Source of the DNA: Saccharothrix australiensis
Lineage (GTDB): Bacteria > Actinomycetota > Actinomycetes > Mycobacteriales > Pseudonocardiaceae
NCBI RefSeq assembly: GCF_003634935.1
Contig: NZ_RBXO01000001.1
Location: 2,567,501-2,631,500 of the forward strand
Length of the DNA stretch: 64,000 nt
Direction of reading: 5' to 3'
Part shown: one piece after another, positions 6,781 to 30,140 of the stretch
Layout of the letters: the number at the start of each line of letters is the position of its first letter
Numbering within the stretch: position 1 is the first letter of the stretch
Made by a program: the position numbers and the translations under genes
The notes under the pieces: model-generated
What the model was told of the DNA's origin: nothing
What the model saw: the letters and a program-made list of their open reading frames with translations, nothing else
Database searches by the model: none

Positions 6781-8838
6781 ATGCACTTTCGAGTTCTTGG
6801 CCCGCTGGAGGCCGAGGGCGCCGGGCGGCGGGCGCAGCTGGGCGGTGGTCGCCAGCGGGCGACCCTCGGCCTGCTGCTGCTGCACGCCAACAAGGCCGTG
6901 GCCACCAGCACCCTCCTGGACGGGCTCTGGGGCAAGGACAACGCGCCCCCGACCGCCCGCAAGGTGCTCCAGAACGCCGTGCGCGGGCTCCGCGTGGTGT
7001 TCGCCGAGAACCAGCGCGCCGGTGGTTCGCCCACCCTGCTCACCCGGTCGCCCGGCTACCTGCTGCGGGTGGAGCCCGAGCGGATCGACCTGTTCCAGTT
7101 CGAGCAGCTGGCCGAGCAGGGCCGCGCCGAGCTGGCCGCCGGCCGCACCAGGGCGGCGGCCAAGATCCTGCGCTCGGCCCTGGCGCTGTGGCGCGGTCCC
7201 GCCCTGGCCGACCTGGTGGAGGCGGGGTACGGCTGGGCGGAGCTGACCGCCGTGCAGAACCTGCGGCTCGACGTCCTGGAGGACTACTTCGAGGCGGAGC
7301 TGGCCAACGGCAGGCACCTGGCGGTGCTGGCGAAGCTGACCGAGGTCGCGGAGGCGGAGCCGCTGCGCGAGCGGCTCAGCCACCAGCTCATGCTGGCGCT
7401 GTACCGCAGCGGCAGGCAGGCCGACGCCCTGTCGGTCTACCGGCGGGTGCGGTCCGCGCTGGTCGAGCGGCTCGGCCTGGAACCGGGGCGCGACCTGCGG
7501 CTGCTCCAGCACGCCATCCTGGCCCACGACCCGGCGCTGCTGGCGGCCGGGTCGGGCGCCGGTCGCGCCGGCGCGGCGCCGCCCCGGCCGGAGGGTCCCG
7601 TGCACCTGCTGCCGCGACCGGTCGCGCCGTCGCGGGTGAGCGCCATCCTGATCGGCGTGGAGGTCGGCGCGGGCCTGCGGCACGTGGTCGACGGCGTGCT
7701 GGCCGACGTGGTCACCGCAGTCACCCAGGAGGTCGCGCTGTTCGGCGGCACCCTCACCCAGTCGATGGGCACCATGTCGCTGGCCGTGTTCCCGGACGAG
7801 CCGGACCGGGTCGATTGCGCCGAACGGGCGGTGCGCGCGGCGGTGGCGGTGCGCGACCGGCTCTGCTACCCGACGACACCGCACTCGGCCCGGCACGTGC
7901 TGCGCGTCGCCGTGGCCACCGGCGAGCCGCCCGCGGACCGGCCCTCGGCGCTGGACATCGGCGGCGCGCTGCTCGTGGAGTGCGAGTCGCTGGTGCTGTC
8001 GGCGGACGCGAACGAGATCGCGGTGTGCGACCGGACCCGCGCGGTGATCGGCTCGCCGCAGGGCGGTCGCCACGGGGTGCCGTTCGGGGGACCCGCGCGG
8101 CGGATCGGGCCGCCCGCCGCCGACCGGGGCCCGGAGCTGGACGTGCTCGACAGCGTGCTGGAGCGGGCGCGCGGCTGCGGGAGGCCGCACCTGGTCTCGG
8201 TGCTGGGCGCGCCGCGCACCGGCAAGTCGTGGCTGCTGGCGGCGTTCGAGCGGCGCGCGGCCAGGACGGCGGTCGGCCTGCGGCTGCCCGACCGGCGGTT
8301 CACCGCCGCGGCCACCGCGCGGCTGCGGCGGGACGTCCTGTTCGCGTGCTGCCACGTCGCGCCGGAGGACGGCCCGGTGACGGCGCGGGACAAGCTGCAC
8401 CGCGCCGTGCTGCACGCGGTGCGCGACCGGCACACCGCGATCCGCCTGTCGGCGCGGCTGCGGGCGTTCACCGACGTGGTGGACGCGGTGGGCGGCGCGC
8501 TCGACGACGGGGACGAGGCGCTGGTCGAGGACTGGTGGGAGCTGGTGGCCGCGCTGCTGTGCCGCCGCCCGCTCGCCGTGCTGGTGGACGACCTGCACCT
8601 GGCCGACGACGCGCTGTGCGACTTCGTGGGCGAGCTGCTCGGCCCGCCGCGGCCGGTGCCGCTGCTGGTGGTCACCGCCGCCGACCCCGGCCTGTTCCTG
8701 CGCCGCCCGGAGTGGGGCGCGGGCAGGCCGCACGTCACCACGGTGACGCTCGACCCGGTCGCCGACGGGACCGCCGCCCTGCTGCCGGGAGACGGTCACC
8801 TGGAGGATCGTCGCACCGCGGCGACCCGCGTGTCCTAG
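6781..8838 (+). CDS. SARP-family transcriptional regulator with cyclase-homology and ATPase regions
   Basis: This 685-residue protein opens with an OmpR-type winged helix (residues 1-95: MHFRVLGPLEAEGAG, LLLHANKAVATSTLLDGLWG) and a bacterial transcriptional activation domain (about 100-250: DLFQFEQL...LEDYFEAELANGRH...SVYRRVRSALVERLGLEPG). Residues about 280-430 resemble a degenerate class III nucleotide cyclase domain (TQSMGTMSLAVFPDEPDRVD). An AAA-like ATPase follows, with Walker A GAPRTGKSW and Walker B LAVLVDDLHLADD near residues 480 and 600. The protein stops soon after, lacking the long TPR region of large AfsR-type proteins. ATG 6781 follows AGGGGGACGG. SARPs activate biosynthetic operons by binding direct repeats near -35. 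Placed between the cassette and PKS A, it is the likely pathway activator. Confidence 0.85.
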   Translation: MHFRVLGPLEAEGAGRRAQLGGGRQRATLGLLLLHANKAVATSTLLDGLWGKDNAPPTARKVLQNAVRGLRVVFAENQRAGGSPTLLTRSPGYLLRVEPERIDLFQFEQLAEQGRAELAAGRTRAAAKILRSALALWRGPALADLVEAGYGWAELTAVQNLRLDVLEDYFEAELANGRHLAVLAKLTEVAEAEPLRERLSHQLMLALYRSGRQADALSVYRRVRSALVERLGLEPGRDLRLLQHAILAHDPALLAAGSGAGRAGAAPPRPEGPVHLLPRPVAPSRVSAILIGVEVGAGLRHVVDGVLADVVTAVTQEVALFGGTLTQSMGTMSLAVFPDEPDRVDCAERAVRAAVAVRDRLCYPTTPHSARHVLRVAVATGEPPADRPSALDIGGALLVECESLVLSADANEIAVCDRTRAVIGSPQGGRHGVPFGGPARRIGPPAADRGPELDVLDSVLERARGCGRPHLVSVLGAPRTGKSWLLAAFERRAARTAVGLRLPDRRFTAAATARLRRDVLFACCHVAPEDGPVTARDKLHRAVLHAVRDRHTAIRLSARLRAFTDVVDAVGGALDDGDEALVEDWWELVAALLCRRPLAVLVDDLHLADDALCDFVGELLGPPRPVPLLVVTAADPGLFLRRPEWGAGRPHVTTVTLDPVADGTAALLPGDGHLEDRRTAATRVS

Positions 8839-9000
8839 CCGACGACACCAGTTTCGCCACCCTCTTTTGGTGTTCCAGCACCGACGAACCGGCGCGCCGT
8901 CCGGGTTGGATTGCCCCGTGGCGCGTCGGCCCGGTGCCTGCCGGTCCGCCGCCCGTGCCTGCTCACGGCCTGGGGGCCTGCACCGGAGGTGGCGACCACG
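8839..9000. promoter_or_regulatory. gap between the SARP gene and PKS A, with small inverted repeat
   Basis: A small inverted repeat, ACACCA (8845-8850) and TGGTGT (8868-8873), lies just after the SARP stop in a locally AT-richer pocket (CCCTCTTTTGGTGTT). It could be a weak terminator or an operator for PKS A transcription. GGAGGT ten bases before ATG 9001 sets the PKS start. Confidence 0.3.
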
Positions 9001-24264
<15,264 letters not shown>

Positions 24265-24312
24265 CGCCGCCGAGACCCGAGCCGACCGACCCCGAACCCG
24301 AGAGGAACACCC

Positions 24313-27117
24313 GTGACCGCACCGATCAGCTACGCCGAGGCATTCCTGACCGGCGTCCTCAGCGGCTTCGGCATGGACGTCGACTACGTCCGCGCGGAGA
24401 AGGACACGCTGTACCACCTCGACGACAGCGGGGCCGAGGCGCCGGTGCTCGACCTGGTCGGCGGCTGGGGCTCGACGCTGCTCGGCCACAACAACCGGGA
24501 GATCGTCGCCCACGCCAAGGCGCTGCTGGACGCCGACGCGCCGATCCACGCGCAGTTCTCCCTGCACCCCGTCGCGGACCGGGTCGGCGCGCGGCTCAAC
24601 GAGATCCTGCGCCGCGAGTTCCCGGGGGCCGAGCCGTACTCGATCATCTTCGCCAACAGCGGCGCGGAGGCGGTGGAGGCCGCGGCCAAGCACGGCGAGA
24701 TGGCCCGCGCGCTGCGGGCGCGGGAACTGCTCGACCGCATCGCGTGGCACGCCGACGTCGCCGCGCGGGCCGTCCGCGCGGGCACGGCCACGCCGGGACC
24801 GCTGCCGGGCGGCGGCACGCCCGCGTCGATCGAGGAGCTGCTGGGCGCGGTCGCCGAGCACAACGCCGAGCGGGCCGCCCGCCGCCCGGTGTTCTTCGCG
24901 CTGGAGCGGGCCTTCCACGGCAAGCTGATCGGCAGTACCCAGTTCACCTACAACCCCGCGTTCCGCGACCCGTTCGCCGTGCTGGGGCTGCCCGCGCGGT
25001 TCGTGCCGCCGAACGACACCGCCGCGCTGGAGAAGGCGTTCGACGAGGAGCGGACCGCGGTCCTCGACGTCGAGGTGGTCGACGGCGTGGTCACCCTGGT
25101 GGAGCGCGACTTCCCGGTGTTCGCCGGGTTCCTGGTGGAGCCGATCCAGGGCGAGGGCGGCATCCACGAGCTGACCGCCGAGTTCGCCGCGCGGCTGCGC
25201 CAGGTGTGCGACGAGGCCGCGTGCCCGGTGGTCGTGGACGAGATCCAGACCGGCATGGGCCGCACCGGCGCGTTCTTCGCGAGCAAGCACATCGGCCTGC
25301 TCGGCGACTACTACCTGCTGGGCAAGTCGCTGGGCGGCGGCGTCGGCAAGGCGTCGGCGCTGCTGGTGCGGCAGTCGCTGTACCGCGCGGAGTTCGAGCT
25401 GGTGCACAGCTCGACGTTCGCCAAGGACGGCTTCAGCACGGCGATCACGCTCAAGGCGCTGGAGCTGCTGGAGGCCGACGGCGGGGCGGTCTACGCGAGG
25501 GCCGCCGAGCGCGGCGCGGCGATCACGGGCGCGCTGCGCGAGCTGGCCGCCGAGTACCCGGACGTCATCGTCGACATCCGGGGCCGCGGCCTGATGATCG
25601 GCGTCGAGTTCGCCGACCAGTCCCGGTCGGCGTCGGCGATCATCCGCGAGAAGAACGCGAGCGGCCTGCTGAGCTTCGTGCTCGGCGGCTACCTCCAGCT
25701 GGCCCACGCCATCCGCACCGGCCCCACCGCCAGCGCGCCGAACATGCTGCGCATCGAACCGTCGGTGTACCTCGACGACGCGGAGATCGACCAGCTCCGC
25801 ACCGGTTTCCGGGCCCTGTGCGAGATCCTGCGCAACCAGGACGGCGGCGCGCTGGTGCACCCGCTGACCTGGCCGGGCACGGCCAAGGCGCCCGCGATCA
25901 CCGACCACCGCGGCGACGCGCCCGCGCCGACCGCGCCCGCCGGCCGGGCGCAGCGCAAGGTGGGCTACGTCAGCTACCTGCCCACCGTCGAGGCGCTGCG
26001 CGAGCTGGACCCGACGCTGGCCAAGCTGGACGACGACCGGCTGCGCGGCTACGTCAAGCGCGTCGAGCTGCTCAAGGACCTGCTGCCCCTGGAGCCCGTG
26101 CGGGTCGAGTCGCCCGGCGGCGAGTCGGTCGACCTGGTGGCGTACCCGTTGATGCTGACGGGGGAGCAGCTGGCGGGGTACCGGCGGGCGGGGCTCGACG
26201 CGGTCGTCGTCGGCGACGTGGAGCGCCGGGTGCGCGCGGCCAAGGCCGACGGTTGCGAGTTCGTCGGCCTGGCGCGGGGCCTCGGCGCGGCCACCGCGCA
26301 CGGCGGGGCGCTGCGGGTACCGGGCGTCACCGTGAGCACCGGCCACGCGCTGGCCGCGTACTCGGCGCTGGTGGCGCTGGAATCGGCTGCGGTGCAACAG
26401 TTCGGCGGCACCGAGGAGCTGGCGATGGCGATCGTCGGCGGTGGCGGACGGGTCGGCGCGGCGGCGGCGGAGCTGGCCGCGCCGCATGTCCGGAAGATCA
26501 CACTGGTCGGGTCCGGCGGTCCGGGCGCGGACGCGCGGCTGCGCGAGGCGGCGCGGCGGGTCTACCAGATCGCCTGGGAAATCATCGCGGGCGGCGGCGA
26601 ACGCGCCGGAATCGTGGCCGCGCTGGCGGCGGAACCGCTGATCGTCAGGTGGCTCGACGAGGGCCGGGCGGCGCACGCGCCGAGCGGTGAGGCGATCGCG
26701 GAGTGGCTGACGCGGACCTACGACGTCAACCCGTTCGTCGACACCACGATCGACCTTTCGGCGGTACAGGACGCGCAGCTCGTACTGTCCGTGACCCCGA
26801 CGGGGTCGCAAGTCCTCAGTGGACAGTCCATCCGGGGTAACGCGATCGTCTGCGACCTGGCGAATCCGTATACAGGCGACGGAAGTGCACGCTACGTGCG
26901 GGGTGGAGCACTGCGCGCACCCGGTGCTGCTAGCCTGCCTCCCGGCGCACGAAGCACTTCCGGAGACGGAGAGATGTCCGCCTGCGCGGCGGAAGTGGTC
27001 GTCCGGGGATTCGCGGGTCCGGGCGCCGACCTCGCGGCCGGCAGGCTCACCGGAAGCCAGGACCGCGCGATCGCGGAACTGGCCAAGGAGCACGGCTTCC
27101 GGCCGATCACCACCTGA
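24313..27117 (+). CDS. class III (omega) aminotransferase fused to an acyl-ACP-reductase-like domain
   Basis: Residues ~1-510 form a PLP aminotransferase: IFANSGAEAVEAAAKHGE, ERAFHGKLIGS, VVVDEIQTGMGRTG and the PLP lysine at Lys338 (LLGKSLGGGVGK). Residues ~550-934 resemble cyanobacterial long-chain acyl-ACP reductase (AAR): RKVGYVSYLPTVEALREL at the start, a dinucleotide motif AIVGGGGRVGAAAAE near 705, and the tail MSACAAEVV...HGFRP. Its Cys891 lines up by eye with the AAR cysteine that is transiently acylated. Such a fusion can reduce a thioester to an aldehyde and aminate it; TamH of tambjamine synthesis is an analogous reductase-aminotransferase. Here PKS C already ends in a reductase, so this domain may be redundant, or may process the ACP-bound chain itself. 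The GTG start follows GAGAGGAAC, 48 bp after PKS A. Confidence 0.85.
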   Translation: MTAPISYAEAFLTGVLSGFGMDVDYVRAEKDTLYHLDDSGAEAPVLDLVGGWGSTLLGHNNREIVAHAKALLDADAPIHAQFSLHPVADRVGARLNEILRREFPGAEPYSIIFANSGAEAVEAAAKHGEMARALRARELLDRIAWHADVAARAVRAGTATPGPLPGGGTPASIEELLGAVAEHNAERAARRPVFFALERAFHGKLIGSTQFTYNPAFRDPFAVLGLPARFVPPNDTAALEKAFDEERTAVLDVEVVDGVVTLVERDFPVFAGFLVEPIQGEGGIHELTAEFAARLRQVCDEAACPVVVDEIQTGMGRTGAFFASKHIGLLGDYYLLGKSLGGGVGKASALLVRQSLYRAEFELVHSSTFAKDGFSTAITLKALELLEADGGAVYARAAERGAAITGALRELAAEYPDVIVDIRGRGLMIGVEFADQSRSASAIIREKNASGLLSFVLGGYLQLAHAIRTGPTASAPNMLRIEPSVYLDDAEIDQLRTGFRALCEILRNQDGGALVHPLTWPGTAKAPAITDHRGDAPAPTAPAGRAQRKVGYVSYLPTVEALRELDPTLAKLDDDRLRGYVKRVELLKDLLPLEPVRVESPGGESVDLVAYPLMLTGEQLAGYRRAGLDAVVVGDVERRVRAAKADGCEFVGLARGLGAATAHGGALRVPGVTVSTGHALAAYSALVALESAAVQQFGGTEELAMAIVGGGGRVGAAAAELAAPHVRKITLVGSGGPGADARLREAARRVYQIAWEIIAGGGERAGIVAALAAEPLIVRWLDEGRAAHAPSGEAIAEWLTRTYDVNPFVDTTIDLSAVQDAQLVLSVTPTGSQVLSGQSIRGNAIVCDLANPYTGDGSARYVRGGALRAPGAASLPPGARSTSGDGEMSACAAEVVVRGFAGPGADLAAGRLTGSQDRAIAELAKEHGFRPITT

Positions 27118-27160
27118 TCCTGTCCACACCGCCTCACCGGCCTGACACGGGGGCAGCACC

Positions 27161-28651
27161 ATGTCGCAGCCACACACCGACGTCGACTCGCCTATCGACG
27201 ATCCGCACCACGCCAAGCGGTGGTGGATTCTCGGGGTGATCGGCGTCGCCCAGCTGATGATCTTCCTCGACACCACCATCGTCAACATCGCCCTGCCCTC
27301 GGCCCAGACCGACCTCGGCTTCAGCGACGAGAGCAGGCAGTGGGTGGTCACGGCCTACGCGCTGGCGTTCGGCAGCCTGCTCCTGCTGGGGGGCCGCCTG
27401 GTCGACATGATCGGGGCCAAGCGGGCGTTGATGATCGGGATCGTCGGGTTCGGCGTCACCTCGGTCGTCGGCGGCGCCGCGGTGGACTTCGGGATGCTCG
27501 TGGCCGCCCGCGCCGGTCAGGGCGTGTTCGCCGCCCTGACCGCGCCGGCCGCGCTGTCGTTCCTGCTCACCGTGTTCTCCGACCCCAAGGAGCGGGTCAA
27601 GGCGTTCGGCATCTACGGCGCGCTGGGCTCCGGCGGCCTGGCGCTGGGCCTGATCCTGGGCGGCGCGCTCACCGGCTGGCTGGACTGGCGCTGGTGCATG
27701 TACGTCAACGTGGTCTTCGCGCTCGCGGTGTTCGTCGGCGCGGCGCTGACCATGCGCAACCAGCAGGCCGCCGACCGGCCGGACAAGCTCGACATCCCCG
27801 GCACGATCACCGCGTCGGTCGGCCTGTTCTGCCTGGCGTTCGGCCTGTCCAACGCCGCGTCCGGCTCGTGGGGCGGCCCCGACGTGTGGGGCTTCCTGGT
27901 CGCCGGCGTGGTGCTGATCGGCGTGTTCGTGGCGGTGGAGATGCGCACCGCGAACCCGCTGATGCCGGTGCGCATCCTGCTCGACCGCAACCGCGGCAGC
28001 TCGTACCTGGCGATGTTCCTGCTGGGCATCGGGCTGTTCGTCACGCTGCTGTTCCTCACCTACTTCCTCCAGCAGAACCTGGGTTTCAGCCCGATCGAGA
28101 GCGGCGCGGCGTTCCTGCCGATGGTCGGCGCGATCGTCGTCGGCGCGACCGTCGCGCCGCCGCTGCTGACGCCCCGGTTCGGCCCGAACGTGCTGATCCC
28201 GCTCGGCCTGCTGGCCGCGGCGGCGGGCTCGATCTGGCTGGCCCGGCTCGACACCACCAGCAGCTACGCCGGCGGCGTGCTCGGCCCGGCGATCGTGGCC
28301 GGCTTCGGGTTCGGCCTGGTGGTCTCGCTGGGCAGCGCGGTCGCCACCGTCGGCGTGCAGCCGCAGGACGCGGGCGCGGCCTCGGCCCTGGTCAACACCG
28401 TGCAGCAGGTGGGCGGCTCGATCGGCACCGCGCTGCTGAGCACGCTCGCGGTCTCGGCCGCGACGGCGTTCGTCGCGGGTCGCGAGCCCACGCCGGAACT
28501 CGCGGCGGAGGCGGCGGTGCGCAGCTACACGACGGCGTTCTTCTGGAGCGCCGTCGTGTTCATCGCGGGCGCGCTCATCTGCGGCGTGCTCTACGAGCGC
28601 CGCAAGGTGGCGCAGCCCGCGCCGGAAGCGGGCCCGGCCGCCGGGATCTGA
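27161..28651 (+). CDS. MFS drug exporter, DHA2 (14-TM, EmrB/QacA-like) family
   Basis: This 496-residue membrane protein starts its first helix with LMIFLDTTIVNIALPSAQ, the DHA2 hallmark (DxTIVNxALP). Motif A GGRLVDMIGAKRALM lies between helices 2 and 3, and the TM5 motif follows as GLALGLILGGALTG. About 14 hydrophobic segments can be counted. Proton-driven exporters of this family give self-resistance or secrete the product in many antibiotic clusters. ATG 27161 follows GGGGGCAGCACC, 43 bp after the aminotransferase fusion, so co-transcription is likely. A strong hairpin follows its stop. Confidence 0.92.
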   Translation: MSQPHTDVDSPIDDPHHAKRWWILGVIGVAQLMIFLDTTIVNIALPSAQTDLGFSDESRQWVVTAYALAFGSLLLLGGRLVDMIGAKRALMIGIVGFGVTSVVGGAAVDFGMLVAARAGQGVFAALTAPAALSFLLTVFSDPKERVKAFGIYGALGSGGLALGLILGGALTGWLDWRWCMYVNVVFALAVFVGAALTMRNQQAADRPDKLDIPGTITASVGLFCLAFGLSNAASGSWGGPDVWGFLVAGVVLIGVFVAVEMRTANPLMPVRILLDRNRGSSYLAMFLLGIGLFVTLLFLTYFLQQNLGFSPIESGAAFLPMVGAIVVGATVAPPLLTPRFGPNVLIPLGLLAAAAGSIWLARLDTTSSYAGGVLGPAIVAGFGFGLVVSLGSAVATVGVQPQDAGAASALVNTVQQVGGSIGTALLSTLAVSAATAFVAGREPTPELAAEAAVRSYTTAFFWSAVVFIAGALICGVLYERRKVAQPAPEAGPAAGI

Positions 28652-28674
28652 CGCCGACCCCACCTCCTCCTCCG

Positions 28675-28722
28675 GTGCCCGGCCACCGCTTGGTTCTCCG
28701 AACCGAGCAGGTGGCCGGGCAC
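28675..28722 (+). terminator. long hairpin after the MFS exporter
   Basis: GTGCCCGGCCACC (28675-28687) pairs perfectly with 28710-28722. Inside it GCTTGGTTC (28688-28696) pairs with GAACCGAGC (28700-28708) with one G-U, leaving a TCC loop and one bulged A. The ~22-bp stem is one of the strongest in the window. It lacks a U tract. Its position, 24 bp after the MFS stop and 94 bp before the next start, suits a terminator or attenuator that lowers read-through into the monooxygenase gene. Confidence 0.7.
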
Positions 28723-28815
28723 TGGTCTGGCAGCGCAAGACCGCCCGGCGGTCGGCTTGGTTTGCTGTGCGCGCGACAGGCTCCCGCGAGCCTCCGCACG
28801 ACCGGAGGAGGATTT

Positions 28816-30024
28816 GTGACAGCTGCATCTACCGCGGTGAGGTCGCCCGAGCCGGCCGGTGACCGGCCGAGCCTGCCGGAGCTGGTGGAGCGGGCTCGGG
28901 CGCTGCAACCGATCCTGCGCGACAACGCCGCGCGGACCGAGGCCGACCGCGGGGTGGCGCCCGAGGTCGCCAAGGCGCTGCGCGACTCGGGCATGTTCCG
29001 GCTCACCACGCCCGCCAGGTACGGCGGCTACGAGCTGTCCATCCGCGAGGTGATGACCGTCCTGCGCGAGGTGGGCAGGGGCTGCGCCTCCACCGGCTGG
29101 ACGCTCTCCATCGACACCGCGTCCACGCTGTTCGCCTACGGGCTGCCGGAAACCGCGCTCGCCGACGTCTTCGCCGACACGCCCGACGCCTTCGTGCTCT
29201 CGACGTCGAACCTCAACGACTCCAGGGCCAGGCGCGTCGACGGCGGGTACGTCGTCTCCGGGCGCTTCCCGTGGAGCTCGGGCTGCGAGATCACCGACTG
29301 GGCCTACATCGGCGTCGTGCCGCTGCACGTGGACGGCGCGCCGACGACCGACCTGGTCACGTCGGTCATCCCGATGAGCGACCTGACCATCGAGCGCACG
29401 TGGGACTGCGCGGGCCTCGCCGGGTCCGGCACGCACACCGTCATCGCGGACGAGGTGTTCGTCCCCGAGCGGCGGACGCTGCTGGTGAACTTCACCCCGG
29501 AGGCGCTGCCGGACGAGGACGAGCGCAACACCGCCATCATCGCGGGCAGCGCCCAGTCGCTGGCCGGCATGGTCGGCTCCGCCGAGGGCGCGCTGGAGGT
29601 CGTCAGCGGCCTCCTGGCGAAGAAGCCGAAGATCACGTTCACCACGCTGGACTCGATGGTGGACTCGTCGGCCATCCGCATCTGGTTCGCCGAGGCCACC
29701 CACCTGATCGAGACCGCCGTGCTGCACATGGAGCACGCCGCGTCCGCCCTCGACGGCGTGGCGCCCGCCGACCCGGTGCCGTGGGTGGAGCGCGCCCGGA
29801 TCCGGATGCACCTCACCTCCGCGCAGCAGAAGGCCCGCGAGGGCATCGAGAAGCTGCTGGACGTCGTCGGCGGTCGCGCGTTCGCCCGGTCCAACCCGCT
29901 CCAGCGCTACTGGCGCGACCTCGCCGTCATCGGCAGGCACAACAGTTTGAACGCGCCGGTGGTGGTGGAGGACTACAGCCGGGCGCTGCTGGCGGTCCGA
30001 CCCACCATCACGGTCATCCACTGA
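28816..30024 (+). CDS. acyl-CoA-dehydrogenase-fold flavin-dependent monooxygenase (group D)
   Basis: This 402-residue protein has the three-domain acyl-CoA dehydrogenase fold but the hallmarks of two-component monooxygenases: GMFRLTTPARYGGYELS and GRGCASTGW near the start, SGRFPWSSGCEITDWAYIG in the flavin region, and GGRAFARSNPLQRYWRDL near the end, as in HsaA/HpaB-like hydroxylases and amine N-oxygenases (KijD3/DnmZ group). A thioester dehydrogenase would instead show a catalytic glutamate. Such enzymes use reduced flavin from a partner reductase, here probably the gene at 1865-2380. Likely roles are hydroxylation, epoxidation or N-oxidation of the cyclic imine. GTG 28816 follows GGAGGAGGA. 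Confidence 0.85.
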   Translation: MTAASTAVRSPEPAGDRPSLPELVERARALQPILRDNAARTEADRGVAPEVAKALRDSGMFRLTTPARYGGYELSIREVMTVLREVGRGCASTGWTLSIDTASTLFAYGLPETALADVFADTPDAFVLSTSNLNDSRARRVDGGYVVSGRFPWSSGCEITDWAYIGVVPLHVDGAPTTDLVTSVIPMSDLTIERTWDCAGLAGSGTHTVIADEVFVPERRTLLVNFTPEALPDEDERNTAIIAGSAQSLAGMVGSAEGALEVVSGLLAKKPKITFTTLDSMVDSSAIRIWFAEATHLIETAVLHMEHAASALDGVAPADPVPWVERARIRMHLTSAQQKAREGIEKLLDVVGGRAFARSNPLQRYWRDLAVIGRHNSLNAPVVVEDYSRALLAVRPTITVIH

Positions 30025-30060
30025 CCGGACTCCGCAGACCCGGCCCCTTGCGGCCCAGCA

Positions 30061-30097
30061 CGGCTCTGACGTCCCCGCGACCGGGGCGTCAGGGCCG
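30061..30097 (+). terminator. hairpin between monooxygenase gene and PKS B
   Basis: TGACG(T)CCCCG at 30067-30077 pairs with CGGGG-CGTCA at 30082-30091, with one bulge and a short loop. Outer CGGC/GCCG pairs extend it. It lies ~45 bp after the monooxygenase stop. PKS B starts 44 bp further on with GGGGAG as ribosome binding site. Confidence 0.5.
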
Positions 30098-30140
30098 TAC
30101 TTCGTGATGGAACCAGACGTCGAAGTGAGCGGGGAGCACG

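Noticed and set aside
28816..30024. Considered as an ordinary acyl-CoA dehydrogenase for precursor supply
   Set aside because: N-terminal and flavin-site motifs fit the two-component monooxygenase group, and the dehydrogenase catalytic glutamate context is absent.
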